From Sporosarcina quadrami (lineage in GTDB: Bacteria > Bacillota > Bacilli > Bacillales_A > Planococcaceae): DNA of 64,000 nt. This document shows positions 25,583-35,875 of this stretch, piece after piece. The notes under the pieces were generated by a model, which saw only the letters and a list, made by a program, of their open reading frames with translations, was not told the DNA's origin and made no database searches. The stretch lies in the NCBI RefSeq assembly GCF_014836615.1, contig NZ_JACSQN010000007.1:1-64000 (forward strand), in the 5' to 3' direction. Each line of letters starts with the position of its first letter. Within the stretch, counting starts at the first letter, position 1. Position numbers and translations under genes: made by a program.

Positions 25583-27277
25583 TTATACACGGAATCGACT
25601 TAATTCTTGTTGTAAATCTTCAGCGAGCTTTGCCAAACCATATGAACTATCCGATATTTCCTGGCTCACTGCCAACTGTTCCTCGGTTGCTGCGCTCGTA
25701 TCTGCCGCAGCGTCATTCGCTCCAATGCTCAGTTCACGGATTTCACCAGAACCCCTCATCACTTCATCAGCCATCGCCTGGATTTCTTCGATTGCAGCTG
25801 AAACCGTTTCAATTTTCTCCGCTACATCCCCAACAGCTCCCTGGATTTACTGGAATACTTGATGGGACTGCTGTGTTGCGTTAATGCCTTCATCTACACG
25901 TGCGCTACCTGAACTAATCGAAAGAACAGCACGTTTTGAAGCTTGTTGAATCATGCTCACCATTGTCGCAATCTCAGAAGCTGATGTTTTTGACTGTTCA
26001 GCAAGATGGCGGACTTCTTCAGCGACTACTGCAAATCCTTTACCGGACTCCCCTGCACGCGCCGCTTCGATTGCTGCGTTGAGTGCCAACAGATTAGTCT
26101 GTTCAGCAATACCGGTAATTAAAGAAGTAACCTTCTGAATTTCATTCGAGTGGCTTTCCATCTCTTCCATGATTGCAGAAGACTCCCGAATCGTCGAATG
26201 GATTGTCCCCATCTGATTCGATACTTCGTTAATGGAGTCTGAGCCTTTGATTACGAGCGCGGAAACTGCTTCTGCGGAATGGAGCATTTGCTCGTTGTTT
26301 GTAGCTATTTCAGAAACACCTAATGTCAATTCAGTCATTGAGGCTGCGGCTTGTTCAGTTATCTGTTTTTGTTGTTCACTGCTTGTCAATTGAGATTCGG
26401 CAGTTTTCGCGACCATTTCAGACGATGCAAGACTTTCCTGCGAACTTGCTGATAGTTCTTCAGATTGTGCGGCTAGTTGCATCGTCGAATCGCTGATATG
26501 CCTAATCATGTTGGCAACATCTCCACCCATTTTATTGAATGCAGTTGCCATTTCACCAATTTCATCTTTGTTTTTCACAACAAGCGGGTCGATTGAAAAA
26601 TCTCCAGCTGCAATGGAATTTAAACCTTCTGTAACAACCTTTACTGGACGCGCAATACTTCTGCTAATGACAGTAGAAATTATGATTCCAACAATTAATG
26701 AGAAAACAATAAGTCCGATATCGAATATAATGACACCGTTCATTACTTTTTTAATCTCACTCAACTTATCTTCCATAATCGTATGCTGAGCATCTTTAAT
26801 CATTTCTGCTCGATCTAAAACGATATTTCCTACGTTTGATGAAGTTTTGCCGAGATTGATTGCCAGACTTTCCTTCCCAGCTCGGGAATTGGATAAAATT
26901 CCTTCTTGTATTTCTTCAAATGTTTTCATTGAATCTTCAAGTGCTTCATAATGATTGCGTACTGATTCGAAAACAATCATCTTGTCCAACTCTGCTAATA
27001 GTTCATGTGACCGTTCAATATTTGCAATACGGCTATCCAAATACTTTTCTTCTTTGTACAACATATATCCTCGCACATCATTATGTATTTCTATTTGTTT
27101 GAGGATGAATTCATCAACGATATCCACTTTCTTCACTTCTTCATTTAACAATGACTGGTATCTGCTATTCATGTCAACAGCTGTCCAGAAACTTAACGCA
27201 CCGACAATAACTAACAGGACAAGAATCGCCCCAAAGCCGCCCCATAATTTCTTTGATACAGACCTACCCATATTCAC
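25583..27277 (-). pseudogene. Methyl-accepting chemotaxis protein interrupted by an in-frame stop
   Basis: Read through, this is a normal 564-residue chemoreceptor: membrane helix (about 10-32), extracytoplasmic four-helix sensor, second helix (about 183-205), HAMP, and a cytoplasmic signalling domain with the hairpin tip [22 protein letters not shown] at 25847-25849 interrupts the same frame after HQVFQ, and the frame then continues with IQGAVGDVAEKIETVSAAI to a natural stop at 25583. A single C-to-T change (CAA to TAA) explains it. The truncated product (476 residues) keeps the tip but loses the last helix and its methylation region. It may be inactive, partly active or a base-call error. 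Confidence 0.85.
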
Positions 27278-27460
27278 AGTTCCCCCTGTAAGCCGATATC
27301 GTTCAATTCACATCACACTTCTACCGACTTTTTATGTATTCAAATAATAATATGCAAGCCTATAGACTTATTCATATATATATTACTAATTATTTATTAT
27401 ACCATTACTTCTATACTATACAATAGAGACTTACCTAACTTCTTTATGTATTAAAAAAAC

Positions 27461-27496
27461 AATAAAAATCCACTAGCCTGAAATTCAGCTAGTGGA
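27461..27496 (-). terminator. Terminator of the ugp operon
   Basis: Perfect arms TCCACTAGC and GCTAGTGGA with a 10-nt loop, T-rich on the minus strand. Confidence 0.85.
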
Positions 27497-27506
27497 CAAT
27501 CCATTA

Positions 27507-28871
27507 TTATTTCTTTGTTTTATTCGCAATTTCCATTGCACGGTTTGTGCCTTCTGCAGCTTTATCTAACACTTCCTGCGGATCATTGCCTTGGTACAAT
27601 TCTTCCAGAGCCGTTACGATCTGTTGACGGGATTCCGGAAATACGGAAATGAGCGCTCCTTGCGTTGCAAGTCCTGGTACAGTGTCTTGAAGCTGATCGA
27701 CTGTCACTTTGAATTGCGGGAACTCTGCCCATTTCTCTTTTACGTTCTCTTCATCATATGCTGCCGGGTTGATGGCGAAATAACCTGTGTCAAGGTGCCA
27801 TTGTGCTTGGACTTCAGGCGTTGCCATGTATTTCATGAACTCCCATGCCGCTTCCTGCTCTTCCTCAGCGATGCCCTTTGACATCCATAGTGAAGCACCA
27901 CCGATGACAACACCATTGCGTTGCACTTCATCTGCATAGGGAATATAAGCAACACCGACTTCAAATGGTGAGTTATTGATTGCTGCTGCAACACCTGCGG
28001 AAGAGTCCATATACATAGCGACTTTTTCAGTAGAGAATGCAGAACGGATGTCATCCCAAACTGTTCCAAAGTTTCCGAAAGTACCTGCTTCGTTCATATC
28101 ATTCAAGAAATTGAAGACATTCAGACCTTCAGGACCGTTGAACAACGCTTCTGTTGCGTCACCTGATCGTCCGTTGTCTTCGTTAACGTATAAACCACCT
28201 TGTGTCGCTACAAGCTGCTCGAAGAACCAGCCGTACGTCAACATTGAGAAGCCTTTCATATCACCTGTCGTCAATTTCTCTGCTGCTGCAATTACTTCAG
28301 AGAACGTTCCAGGTGCTTTCTCTGGATCAAGACCTGCCGCTTTGAATGCATCTTTATTGTAGATCATAACTGGAGTAGACGAGTTAAATGGCATTGAATA
28401 GAGCTCACCATCTACTTTATAGTAGTTCAAGATATTTTCTTCCAACTGGGAGAGATCATAATTATCTTTGTCGATGAATGACTGCATCGGCTCGATATAC
28501 CCACTATCAATCATATACTTCGTTCCGACTTCAAATACTTGTGTGATGGCAGGAGCATCTTTCGTTCCGCCGACACCACGTAATTTTGTCAATGATTCTT
28601 CATATGAACCTTGATACTCAGCTTTTACTTCATAGTTATCTTGAGATTCGTTAAAACCTTTGACAAGCTTGTCAATTGACTCTTGTCCTGTACCTGACAT
28701 TGCGTGCCAGAACTCGATGGATACCTTTTCGCCATCGTTTGTAGTGCCACCTTTATTTCCATCTGTTGACGGTGTACTACTTTCTTTGCTGTCACTATTT
28801 GTACAAGCCGTCAAAACAGCCATTGCTAAAATAAGAATTAAAAACAACGATGATTTAAGCATTTTCCTCAC
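27507..28871 (-). CDS. ugpB: Glycerol-3-phosphate ABC transporter, substrate-binding lipoprotein
   Basis: 454 residues. The lipoprotein signal ends VLTAC (Cys22), then a Ser/Thr/Gly-rich spacer, then a type-I sugar-binding fold beginning VSIEFWHAMSG. The opening FWHAMSG, the MPFNSSTPVMIYNKDAF stretch and GGASLWMSKG are typical of UgpB-like proteins that bind sn-glycerol-3-phosphate or glycerophosphodiesters. GTG start at 28871 with AGGGGTG upstream. Last gene of ugpC-ugpA-ugpE-ugpB. The divergent glycerophosphodiesterase gene supports the substrate. Confidence 0.88.
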   Translation of the reverse strand: MRKMLKSSLFLILILAMAVLTACTNSDSKESSTPSTDGNKGGTTNDGEKVSIEFWHAMSGTGQESIDKLVKGFNESQDNYEVKAEYQGSYEESLTKLRGVGGTKDAPAITQVFEVGTKYMIDSGYIEPMQSFIDKDNYDLSQLEENILNYYKVDGELYSMPFNSSTPVMIYNKDAFKAAGLDPEKAPGTFSEVIAAAEKLTTGDMKGFSMLTYGWFFEQLVATQGGLYVNEDNGRSGDATEALFNGPEGLNVFNFLNDMNEAGTFGNFGTVWDDIRSAFSTEKVAMYMDSSAGVAAAINNSPFEVGVAYIPYADEVQRNGVVIGGASLWMSKGIAEEEQEAAWEFMKYMATPEVQAQWHLDTGYFAINPAAYDEENVKEKWAEFPQFKVTVDQLQDTVPGLATQGALISVFPESRQQIVTALEELYQGNDPQEVLDKAAEGTNRAMEIANKTKK

Positions 28872-28902
28872 TGTACATGCACCCCTTTTAATGTTGGTTT
28901 AT

Positions 28903-29721
28903 TTACTTTAACGCACCCTTTGATAAGCCTTTTTGCAATTGCTTCTGTCCTAAGAACAGTAACAACAATGTCGGTATAATAACGACGATGACACCTGCCA
29001 TGACCACCCCCCATTCTGTTGCAATTTCCTGGGACTGCAACTGCTTCAAACCGATTTGCACAGTACGTACTGATTGATTTGTTGTAATAAGTAACGGCCA
29101 TAAATACATATTCCATGTCGTCAGGAAGCCGTATGCGCCTAACGTGACAAGGCTCGTCTTTGAGACAGGAAGCACGACTTTCCAGAAAAACTTGAATCTG
29201 CTCAAACCTGCGATTTGGGATGCCTCATGCAATTCTTTCGGGATTGTCAAGAAATGCTGTCGCAATAAAAACGTCCCGAATGCTAAAGCGAAGAAAGGTA
29301 CTGTCAGCCCTTGATACGTGTTGTACCAGTCAAGGTTACGAATTGTAAAGACGTTCGGAATCATCGTCGCTTCCCATGGAATCATCATTGTCGAGATGAA
29401 CAGGAAGAAGATGAAATCCCGGCCTTTGAATTTTAAGAATACGAATGCATACGCTGCAAGACTACAGACAATAAGCTGCCCGATCATAACACTTGCCGAA
29501 ACGATAAAACTATTCAACAAGTAGTTCATAAGCGGAAGTCTGCTGAACACTTTCGTATAGTTCTCAAAGCTGAATGTCTGCGGGAAGAATTTCCCTTGGA
29601 TAATTTCAGGTCCCGTCATGAATGAAATCATGAATGCGTACAGAACCGGGAAAAACACGAGTGCCGATGTAAGTATTAACAGAAAGTAAATCCATATTTT
29701 TTGTGGAAGTCCCATTTTCAT
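28903..29721 (-). CDS. ugpE: Glycerol-3-phosphate ABC transporter permease
   Basis: 272 residues with six membrane segments and the EAA loop EASQIAGLSRFKFFWKVVLP that docks to the ATPase. It pairs with the UgpA-like permease and overlaps it by 4 bp. Member of the carbohydrate ABC permease MalG-like group. Confidence 0.88.
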   Translation of the reverse strand: MKMGLPQKIWIYFLLILTSALVFFPVLYAFMISFMTGPEIIQGKFFPQTFSFENYTKVFSRLPLMNYLLNSFIVSASVMIGQLIVCSLAAYAFVFLKFKGRDFIFFLFISTMMIPWEATMIPNVFTIRNLDWYNTYQGLTVPFFALAFGTFLLRQHFLTIPKELHEASQIAGLSRFKFFWKVVLPVSKTSLVTLGAYGFLTTWNMYLWPLLITTNQSVRTVQIGLKQLQSQEIATEWGVVMAGVIVVIIPTLLLLFLGQKQLQKGLSKGALK

Positions 29722-30605
29722 TGGTAATGCACCTTCTTCTCAACAAGCTTAAATTGGAGGATAGTGACAATGAGAATGATGACAAACAATACGACAGCTT
29801 GCGCACTCGCTGTACCGAATTGATAGTTGATGAATGCTTCACGGTAAATTGAATAGACGATCAGATTTGTGGACTGTGACGGTCCACCCTTTGTCAGGAT
29901 ATCAATCTGCCCGAATGTCTGGAAAGCATTGATTAACGAAATCGTAATGATGAAAAATAATGTCGGTGATAACATTGGTAGCGTAATTCTCCGCAACCGG
30001 TAGAAATAACCCGCACCATCAATTCTCGAACTTTCATATAGATGCTCATCGATGTTTTGCAAACCGCCAAGAATGATGAGAAATGAAAAACCGAGATTCA
30101 TCCAGATCGTCGAAATGGCAACAGACAAAAGTGCCCATTCCGGATCAAGCAACCATTGGATTTGCGGCAAGCTGAATACGCTTAGCAACCGGTTGAACAT
30201 CCCGATACTCGGGTTGAACATGAATAGCCAAATGACAGAAGAAGCCGCCACTGATATCCCCATCGTCGATGAATACATCGTCCTGAAAAAGCCGATTCCC
30301 TTCAATTTTTCATTTGCCAAAAGCGCAAAGAACAACGCAAGCACGATGCCGATTGGTACCGTATAAAGAACAAATAGAACGGTAGCTTTCGTACTGTTGA
30401 TAAACTCTGACGAACTCAATAAATATTGATAGTTTTCAAATCCGACATTGATAGCCGCGTTCCCATTCTGATCCGTCAGGAAAAAGCTCAAATAGATTGT
30501 GCGGAACATCGGATAAAAAATGAAAACTGAAAAAAGAATAATAGAAGGCAATAAATAAAGCACAGCTGTCCTTGCGTCAACCGATTTTCTCCAAAATGTG
30601 CTCAT
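29718..30605 (-). CDS. ugpA: Glycerol-3-phosphate ABC transporter permease
   Basis: 295 residues with six membrane segments. The EAA loop reads ESSRIDGAGYFYRLRRITLP. MalF-like partner of the downstream permease. It overlaps the ATPase gene by 4 bp at its start and the next permease by 4 bp at its end, which suggests tight translational coupling. Confidence 0.88.
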   Translation of the reverse strand: MSTFWRKSVDARTAVLYLLPSIILFSVFIFYPMFRTIYLSFFLTDQNGNAAINVGFENYQYLLSSSEFINSTKATVLFVLYTVPIGIVLALFFALLANEKLKGIGFFRTMYSSTMGISVAASSVIWLFMFNPSIGMFNRLLSVFSLPQIQWLLDPEWALLSVAISTIWMNLGFSFLIILGGLQNIDEHLYESSRIDGAGYFYRLRRITLPMLSPTLFFIITISLINAFQTFGQIDILTKGGPSQSTNLIVYSIYREAFINYQFGTASAQAVVLFVIILIVTILQFKLVEKKVHYQ

Positions 30606-31735
30606 GCCTGCACCTCTTTGGTTGTGACGTAATTGCCGTGATCAACTGTCCGTTTCAATAATTCACCGCTTTGTCCGTCGAAAATTGAAATCGATTCGAA
30701 TTCCATTCGGACAGGCAGTTGATCGCCAATGTCGATATGCCATTGGCCGCTCCATTTCGCCATCCATTCCTCCTCGCCGATTGTAAATGAAAACACCGTT
30801 TCATTTCCCAGTATTTCAACGTTCGTTACAGTCGTATGGAAGATGTCTTCCGCTTTCGTTTCGGGTGTGACAGGATAGAGATTTTCCGGACGGATACCTA
30901 CTGTCATTGTCGTTGTTGGCAATTTCCCGCTTTCATCCATCGGTACTGGCAATCTGATTTCACCGCCGAGGACTAATTCGGATGTAGCTTTATCGAATTC
31001 GGCTTTCGCCAAGTTCATTGGTGGAGATCCGATAAAAGTCGCAACAAACGGATTGGCCGGATAATTATAAATGTCAATCGGTTTCCCGACTTGCTGGATT
31101 TTCCCTTCGTGAAGGATCATAATACGATCACCCATCGTCATCGCTTCCACTTGGTCATGCGTAACGTAAATCATCGTAATGCCTAGTTGCCGTTGGATTC
31201 TTCTAATTTCTGAACGCATATGTGCACGAAGTTTAGCATCTAAGTTCGAAAGCGGTTCATCCATTAGACAAATCGGCGTTTCACTGACAATCGATCTCGC
31301 AAGAGCGACACGTTGACGTTGACCGCCTGACAGTTCACGCGGCTTACGATCAAGGTAGTCAGACAAACCGAGCATCGCTGCCACTTCTTTCGCCTTTCTC
31401 CGTTGCTCCTCTTTTTTCATCCGCTTGACGTCAAGTCCGAACGTGATATTCTGTTGAACCGACAGATGCGGGTAGAGAGCGTAGTTCTGGAAGACCATCG
31501 ACAGATCACGTTTATCCGGCGTCAAGTTGTTAGCCACTTTATCGCCGATTTTCAACGTGCCTCCCGTAATTTCTTCTAATCCCGCTATCATACGAAGCAT
31601 CGTACTTTTTCCACATCCCGATGGACCGACTAGCACAAAAAACTCGCCAGGCTCGATCGTTACGTTTATATTGGAAATGACGTCAACTTGTTTGTCGTAT
31701 GATTTCGAGACATCGATCAGTTCCACTCTTTTCAT
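30602..31735 (-). CDS. ugpC: Glycerol-3-phosphate ABC transporter ATPase
   Basis: 377 residues. ABC domain (1-240): Walker A GPSGCGKST, Q-loop FQNYALYP, signature LSGGQRQRVA, Walker B ICLMDEPLSNLD, switch histidine in VTHDQ. The C-terminal TOBE/regulatory domain (about 240-377) is typical of the MalK/UgpC/MsmX group. First gene of the operon; AAAGGA precedes the ATG. Confidence 0.92.
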   Translation of the reverse strand: MKRVELIDVSKSYDKQVDVISNINVTIEPGEFFVLVGPSGCGKSTMLRMIAGLEEITGGTLKIGDKVANNLTPDKRDLSMVFQNYALYPHLSVQQNITFGLDVKRMKKEEQRRKAKEVAAMLGLSDYLDRKPRELSGGQRQRVALARSIVSETPICLMDEPLSNLDAKLRAHMRSEIRRIQRQLGITMIYVTHDQVEAMTMGDRIMILHEGKIQQVGKPIDIYNYPANPFVATFIGSPPMNLAKAEFDKATSELVLGGEIRLPVPMDESGKLPTTTMTVGIRPENLYPVTPETKAEDIFHTTVTNVEILGNETVFSFTIGEEEWMAKWSGQWHIDIGDQLPVRMEFESISIFDGQSGELLKRTVDHGNYVTTKEVQA

Positions 31736-31782
31736 TCAATCAAAATCCTTTCCTTTAGAAGTTTTGCTCTCGATGCACTATG

Positions 31783-31805
31783 TAGCACTATTTAATAGAG
31801 TGCTA
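31783..31805. promoter_or_regulatory. Inverted repeat between ugpC and the phosphodiesterase gene
   Basis: The arms TAGCACT and AGTGCTA with a 9-nt spacer lie midway between the divergent genes. The position suits one operator serving both promoters. No regulator is identified. Confidence 0.4.
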
Positions 31806-31885
31806 ATGACATATTTCGACAGGAGCATTAGATAATCCTTCCTTTTTTCGTACTTTTACAATTTCTTTACATAAGGAGATAATCC

Positions 31886-32740
31886 ATGAATAAAATAATG
31901 CTCAGTTTACTGCTCGTCCTGCTGTCAGCTTGTTCAGCAGCAACGTATACTGCACCGCTGCCTGAAGATGAATTCCTCATCATTGCACATCGTGGTGCAT
32001 CTGCTTATGCACCAGAGCATTCGCTTCTCGCTTATGAATTAGCCGTGCAAATGCAGGCGGACTATATCGAGCTAGATGTCCAACAGACGCGTGATGACGA
32101 ATTGATTGCGATGCACGACAGCTTTATTGTTTCTAACGGCGCCAAACGCGCAGTTTCTGACATCACCTTCCAAGAGTTAAAAGAAATACCGAGGTCTTCC
32201 GTTTATGACGGCATACTACCTGTATCGTTAAATCACGTTACAGATCCTTTACGCATTGTCAGTACTGAAGAGATTTTCGATCATTTCGGCACCGACGTTA
32301 ATTACTATATTGAGATTAAAACGACTGATTCAAAGCGCGCTATTGAGAATGAACTGTTGCGACAATTACATATGTACGGTCTATTGCCTATGACGGGCGA
32401 AAAACCGAAAATTATCGTACAGTCATTCCATCCGGCTTCTTTGCAATACATTCACGCGGAAGAACCTGACATTCCGCTCATACAACTATATTCACAAAAA
32501 AAGGAATCGATGCTGACGAAAAGGCATTTGAAGAAAGTATCGGAATACGCTTCTGGTATTGGTGTTGAAAAATCCATTGTGACGAAGCCACTTGTAGAAC
32601 GTGCTCATAGTGCCGGATTGCATATTCATCCGTATACAGTGAATGACAACGAAGAAATTAGAACGATGATTCAACTTGGTGTAGATGGAATTTTCACTGA
32701 CGCTCCTGATGTTGCTAAGCGGATGTTGGACGAGCAGTAG
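31886..32740 (+). CDS. Glycerophosphodiester phosphodiesterase lipoprotein (GlpQ-like)
   Basis: 284 residues. The lipoprotein signal ends LLSAC (Cys16). A GDPD TIM barrel follows, with HRGASAYAPEHS, the metal ligands in YIELDVQQTRD and the catalytic His in AMHDS. It hydrolyses glycerophosphodiesters (from phospholipid or teichoic acid turnover) to glycerol-3-phosphate outside the cell. It is divergent from the ugp operon, which should import the product. PEHS replaces the common PENT. AAGGAG lies upstream of the ATG. Confidence 0.92.
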   Translation: MNKIMLSLLLVLLSACSAATYTAPLPEDEFLIIAHRGASAYAPEHSLLAYELAVQMQADYIELDVQQTRDDELIAMHDSFIVSNGAKRAVSDITFQELKEIPRSSVYDGILPVSLNHVTDPLRIVSTEEIFDHFGTDVNYYIEIKTTDSKRAIENELLRQLHMYGLLPMTGEKPKIIVQSFHPASLQYIHAEEPDIPLIQLYSQKKESMLTKRHLKKVSEYASGIGVEKSIVTKPLVERAHSAGLHIHPYTVNDNEEIRTMIQLGVDGIFTDAPDVAKRMLDEQ

Positions 32741-32767
32741 AGCAACTTTAGGACGAATAAAATGATG

Positions 32768-32810
32768 AAGGCCCCACCTTTCTCTTTTATTGAAAGATGA
32801 GGCCTTTTTT
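32768..32810. terminator. Bidirectional terminator
   Basis: The arms AAGGCC.CA.CTTTC and GAAAG.TG.GGCCTT are followed by six T on the plus strand. It serves the convergent phosphodiesterase and aminotransferase genes. Confidence 0.8.
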
Positions 32811-33976
32811 CAAACGATTGCTTGCACTTCTTCTTTAAAGCGGTTTACGGCTTGTTCCGTATTTACGGATTGACCTAGTTCGTTCAACGTTTCACCGATT
32901 TTTGTAAGGCAATCGATGAGCATTTGCTCAGTCGTGTTCCCCATATGACCGATGCGGAAAGCTTTACCACCTAAATGCGCGAGAGCGCCCGCTACAATTA
33001 CACCTTTATCGGCTAGTGCTTTTCTGAACTCCACATCCTTTACACCTTCTGGATAAAGAATGCAGCTAAGCGTAGATGCTGCCACCGTTTCTTCAGCAAG
33101 CGGCGTCATTCCGTATTCACGAAGAGCCGTTCGGACGCCTCGACCGAATGCCGCATGTCTCGTGTACCGTTTAGCTAATCCTTCATCCATGACAATTTTC
33201 ATGCCTTCATCGTACGCATAGATTAAGTTCACAGGCGGTGTTGCGAAGTATTTCGATGGATCTTGCATGATTGGAATCCAGTTCTGAATATCGCTGTAAT
33301 AAGCCGGTACACGGTCCATCTTCGCTCGAACATCCAATGCGGTTTGATTAAATGCAACAATCGCAAGTCCTGGCGGCACACCAATCGCTTTTTGTGAACC
33401 TGTTAAAACAACATCTATCTTGTTCCCGGCTCCACCATATTCATTGCTCATATCCTCTTCCATCGCAGCTGTCGCACATACGCCGTCTAGGATGACAAGA
33501 GCGCCGTGAGCTTTGATGACTGGCACGAGCGCATCCAAATCAGCCGCTACACCTGTTGATGTGTCTGCATGCGTAATTGTCACAGCCTTATATGTATGCT
33601 CTTGTAATTTATTTTTCACTTCTTCAATAGAAATTTGTTTACCCCATTCCGCTTGTAAAACGTCCATTTCAATTCCGAACGCTTTCCCAAGTTGTATGAA
33701 TCGATCACCGAAGTAGCCATGACTTATAATGAGAATGCGTTCTCCTGCAGCGACTGTATTGACAAGCGCCATTTCCATACCAATTGTTCCCGATCCCGCT
33801 ACGACAAAGACTTCCCCATCCGTCTTAAACATGTCACGAGTGTTTTCAATGGATCGCTTGTAGATTTCGACGAAACGGGGATCCGTATGACCTCTCGTTT
33901 CACTTGCCATTGCATCATAGATTGAATCTACGACAGGTGTCGGTCCAGGTATTAATAACATTTCTTCATTCCTCAT
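32810..33976 (-). CDS. Class V aminotransferase, probably alanine/serine-glyoxylate type
   Basis: 388 residues, PLP-dependent fold type I, class V. Visible: LIPGPTPV at the N terminus, AGSGTIGMEMAL, HADTSTG, VILDGVCA (Asp that pairs with the PLP ring) and TGSQKAIGVPPG with the Schiff-base lysine. Members transfer amino groups from alanine, serine or ureidoglycine to glyoxylate. The next genes are the glyoxylate shunt, which fits a glyoxylate-using role, but there is no purine-catabolism context for the ureidoglycine option. Confidence 0.85.
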   Translation of the reverse strand: MRNEEMLLIPGPTPVVDSIYDAMASETRGHTDPRFVEIYKRSIENTRDMFKTDGEVFVVAGSGTIGMEMALVNTVAAGERILIISHGYFGDRFIQLGKAFGIEMDVLQAEWGKQISIEEVKNKLQEHTYKAVTITHADTSTGVAADLDALVPVIKAHGALVILDGVCATAAMEEDMSNEYGGAGNKIDVVLTGSQKAIGVPPGLAIVAFNQTALDVRAKMDRVPAYYSDIQNWIPIMQDPSKYFATPPVNLIYAYDEGMKIVMDEGLAKRYTRHAAFGRGVRTALREYGMTPLAEETVAASTLSCILYPEGVKDVEFRKALADKGVIVAGALAHLGGKAFRIGHMGNTTEQMLIDCLTKIGETLNELGQSVNTEQAVNRFKEEVQAIV

Positions 33977-34056
33977 ATGCGATTCCCCCTTGTTTGTGTG
34001 TACATTCTTTCAATTCGCCATTACCGAGAATTAATCCTTTATTTCATTCACATAAA

Positions 34057-34092
34057 ATGGCTTCATTCCAGAAGTTCCTGAAATAAAGCCAT
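34057..34092 (-). terminator. Terminator of the ace operon
   Basis: The arms ATGGCTTCATTCCA and TGAAATAAAGCCAT are largely complementary; the minus strand continues TTTTA. It lies just after the small YhfH-like gene. Confidence 0.7.
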
Positions 34093-34098
34093 GTGCTG

Positions 34099-34224
34099 TT
34101 ATTCTTTATGCTTGCCGATACACCGTTCACATTCGTAGAGTAGAGACTCTACCTTCTCCACGATTTCACACCCGCACTCTTGGCAAATTTTCATCGACTT
34201 ATGCTGTTCTTCTGTTTTATTCAT
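34099..34224 (-). CDS. YhfH-like small zinc-ribbon protein
   Basis: A 41-residue protein with four cysteines in the pattern C-x2-C-x12-C-x2-C (CQEC...CERC), followed by IGK. This is the zinc-ribbon layout of the YhfH family of short Bacillales proteins, whose function is unknown. The ribosome site GGAGGAG is 7 nt before the ATG. It starts 17 nt after malate synthase, so it is the third gene of the ace operon. The assignment is by pattern only. Confidence 0.7.
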   Translation of the reverse strand: MNKTEEQHKSMKICQECGCEIVEKVESLLYECERCIGKHKE

Positions 34225-34241
34225 AAGAATCTCCTCCGATT

Positions 34242-35852
34242 TCATTGTAGTTTTCCGTATCCCGGTATCGTCAAAAACTCTTCAAACTCGTCATTTAACG
34301 TTAGCTCTGCGAACAGCTCACCCGCTTCTTTGTAGTGTCCTAAACGGTATTCCTTTTCACCGACTAGCGTTTTCAAGTTTTCCATTTCTTCATTAAATAC
34401 TGTTTTGAACAGGTCTATCGTAATTTCCCTTCCGTCAATCAATTTCGCTTCAGGATGCCTAATCCATTGCCAAACTTGTGACCTTGAAATTTCCGCGGTC
34501 GCCGCGTCTTCCATGAGATGATTAATGGGTACCGCTCCATTTCCATTCAACCAGGAAGCGATATACTGGACACCTACATGAATATTCATGCGGAATCCTT
34601 CTTCTGTAATGCTTCCCTCTGGTACTTCGAGAAGATCGCTTGCAGTCACATGGACGTCCTCCCGTTTTCGATGAAGCTGATTCGGCGTCGGCATGTGCTT
34701 ATCGAACTCCGCTAAAGCAACTGGTACGAGTCCCGGATGAGCAACCCATGTGCCGTCATGGCCGTCAAGTGTCTCCCGCCGCTTGTCTTCAGCGACTTTA
34801 CGGAACGCTTCTTCGTTCGCTTCTGGATTATGACGGATTGGAATTTGTGCAGCCATTCCTCCCATCGCGAAGGCATTCCGTTTATGGCAAGTTTGGATGC
34901 ACAATTGTGTATACGCTCTCATAAAAGGCGCGAGCATTGTTACTTGGCCCCGTTCAGGCAAGATTACATCGTGTTGCTTATGCAGTCTTTTAAGGAAGCT
35001 GAATATATAATCCCAACGTCCACAATTCAACCCTGCAGCGTGATCACGAAGTTCGTAAAGCATTTCATCCATCTCGAATGCTGCTGGTATTGTTTCGATA
35101 AGCATTGTCGCTTTTATCGTTCCGTTTGGAATCCCTAGCTTTTGTTGCGCGAAGACGAAGACATCATTCCATAGCCTTGCTTCCAAATGACTTTCAAGCT
35201 TTGGCAAATAAAAGTATGGACCTGTATTTCTCGCTAACAACGCAGCCGCATTATGGAATAGATACAAACCGAAGTCGAAAAATGCTCCTGCCATTGGTTC
35301 CTTGTCGATGAGAACGTGGTTTTCATCCAGATGCAAACCACGTGTACGTACGAGAAGTACGGCTGTCTCTTCATTTAACCTATATGTTTTGCCGTTTGAC
35401 AGCTGGTGAAATTCAATCGTCTTGCGCACAGCATCTTTTATATTGACTTGCCCTTCGATCATATTCGACCATGTCGGGGACGTTGCATCTTCGAAGTCCG
35501 CCATAAAGGCTTTTGCCCCTGAGTTGAGGGCATTGATAATCATCTTCCTGTCGACAGGTCCCGTAATTTCCACGCGCCGGTCCTGCAAGTCTGCTGGAAT
35601 TGGTGCCACTGTCCAATCCCCTTCTCGGATATGTTTTGTGTCATCCAGGAAATCCGGCTTTTCACCTGCGTCGAATCGCAGTTGTCTATGTCGCCGATTT
35701 TCCAATAACGCTTTTCTGCGTCCATTGAATTGGTCGTGCAAACAATAAAGGAACTCCAATGCCTCGGGCGTCAAAATCTCTTCCGTGCCCGCTGTCATGT
35801 TACCAGCTATATTCATATTGAATCGTATTTCTTGAGTCGCCAGAGGAAACAC
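34242..35852 (-). CDS. aceB: Malate synthase A
   Basis: About 530 residues. Condenses glyoxylate and acetyl-CoA into malate, the second shunt step. Conserved blocks: [46 protein letters not shown] and [10 protein letters not shown]. It lies 23 bp after aceA. The start is uncertain: GTG at 35852 has a purine tract directly against it, and the first ATG (about residue 13) has a weak ribosome site. Translational coupling to aceA is possible. Confidence 0.94.
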   Translation of the reverse strand: MFPLATQEIRFNMNIAGNMTAGTEEILTPEALEFLYCLHDQFNGRRKALLENRRHRQLRFDAGEKPDFLDDTKHIREGDWTVAPIPADLQDRRVEITGPVDRKMIINALNSGAKAFMADFEDATSPTWSNMIEGQVNIKDAVRKTIEFHQLSNGKTYRLNEETAVLLVRTRGLHLDENHVLIDKEPMAGAFFDFGLYLFHNAAALLARNTGPYFYLPKLESHLEARLWNDVFVFAQQKLGIPNGTIKATMLIETIPAAFEMDEMLYELRDHAAGLNCGRWDYIFSFLKRLHKQHDVILPERGQVTMLAPFMRAYTQLCIQTCHKRNAFAMGGMAAQIPIRHNPEANEEAFRKVAEDKRRETLDGHDGTWVAHPGLVPVALAEFDKHMPTPNQLHRKREDVHVTASDLLEVPEGSITEEGFRMNIHVGVQYIASWLNGNGAVPINHLMEDAATAEISRSQVWQWIRHPEAKLIDGREITIDLFKTVFNEEMENLKTLVGEKEYRLGHYKEAGELFAELTLNDEFEEFLTIPGYGKLQ

Positions 35853-35875
35853 CCTTTCGGTAAGTTAGTTGAAAT

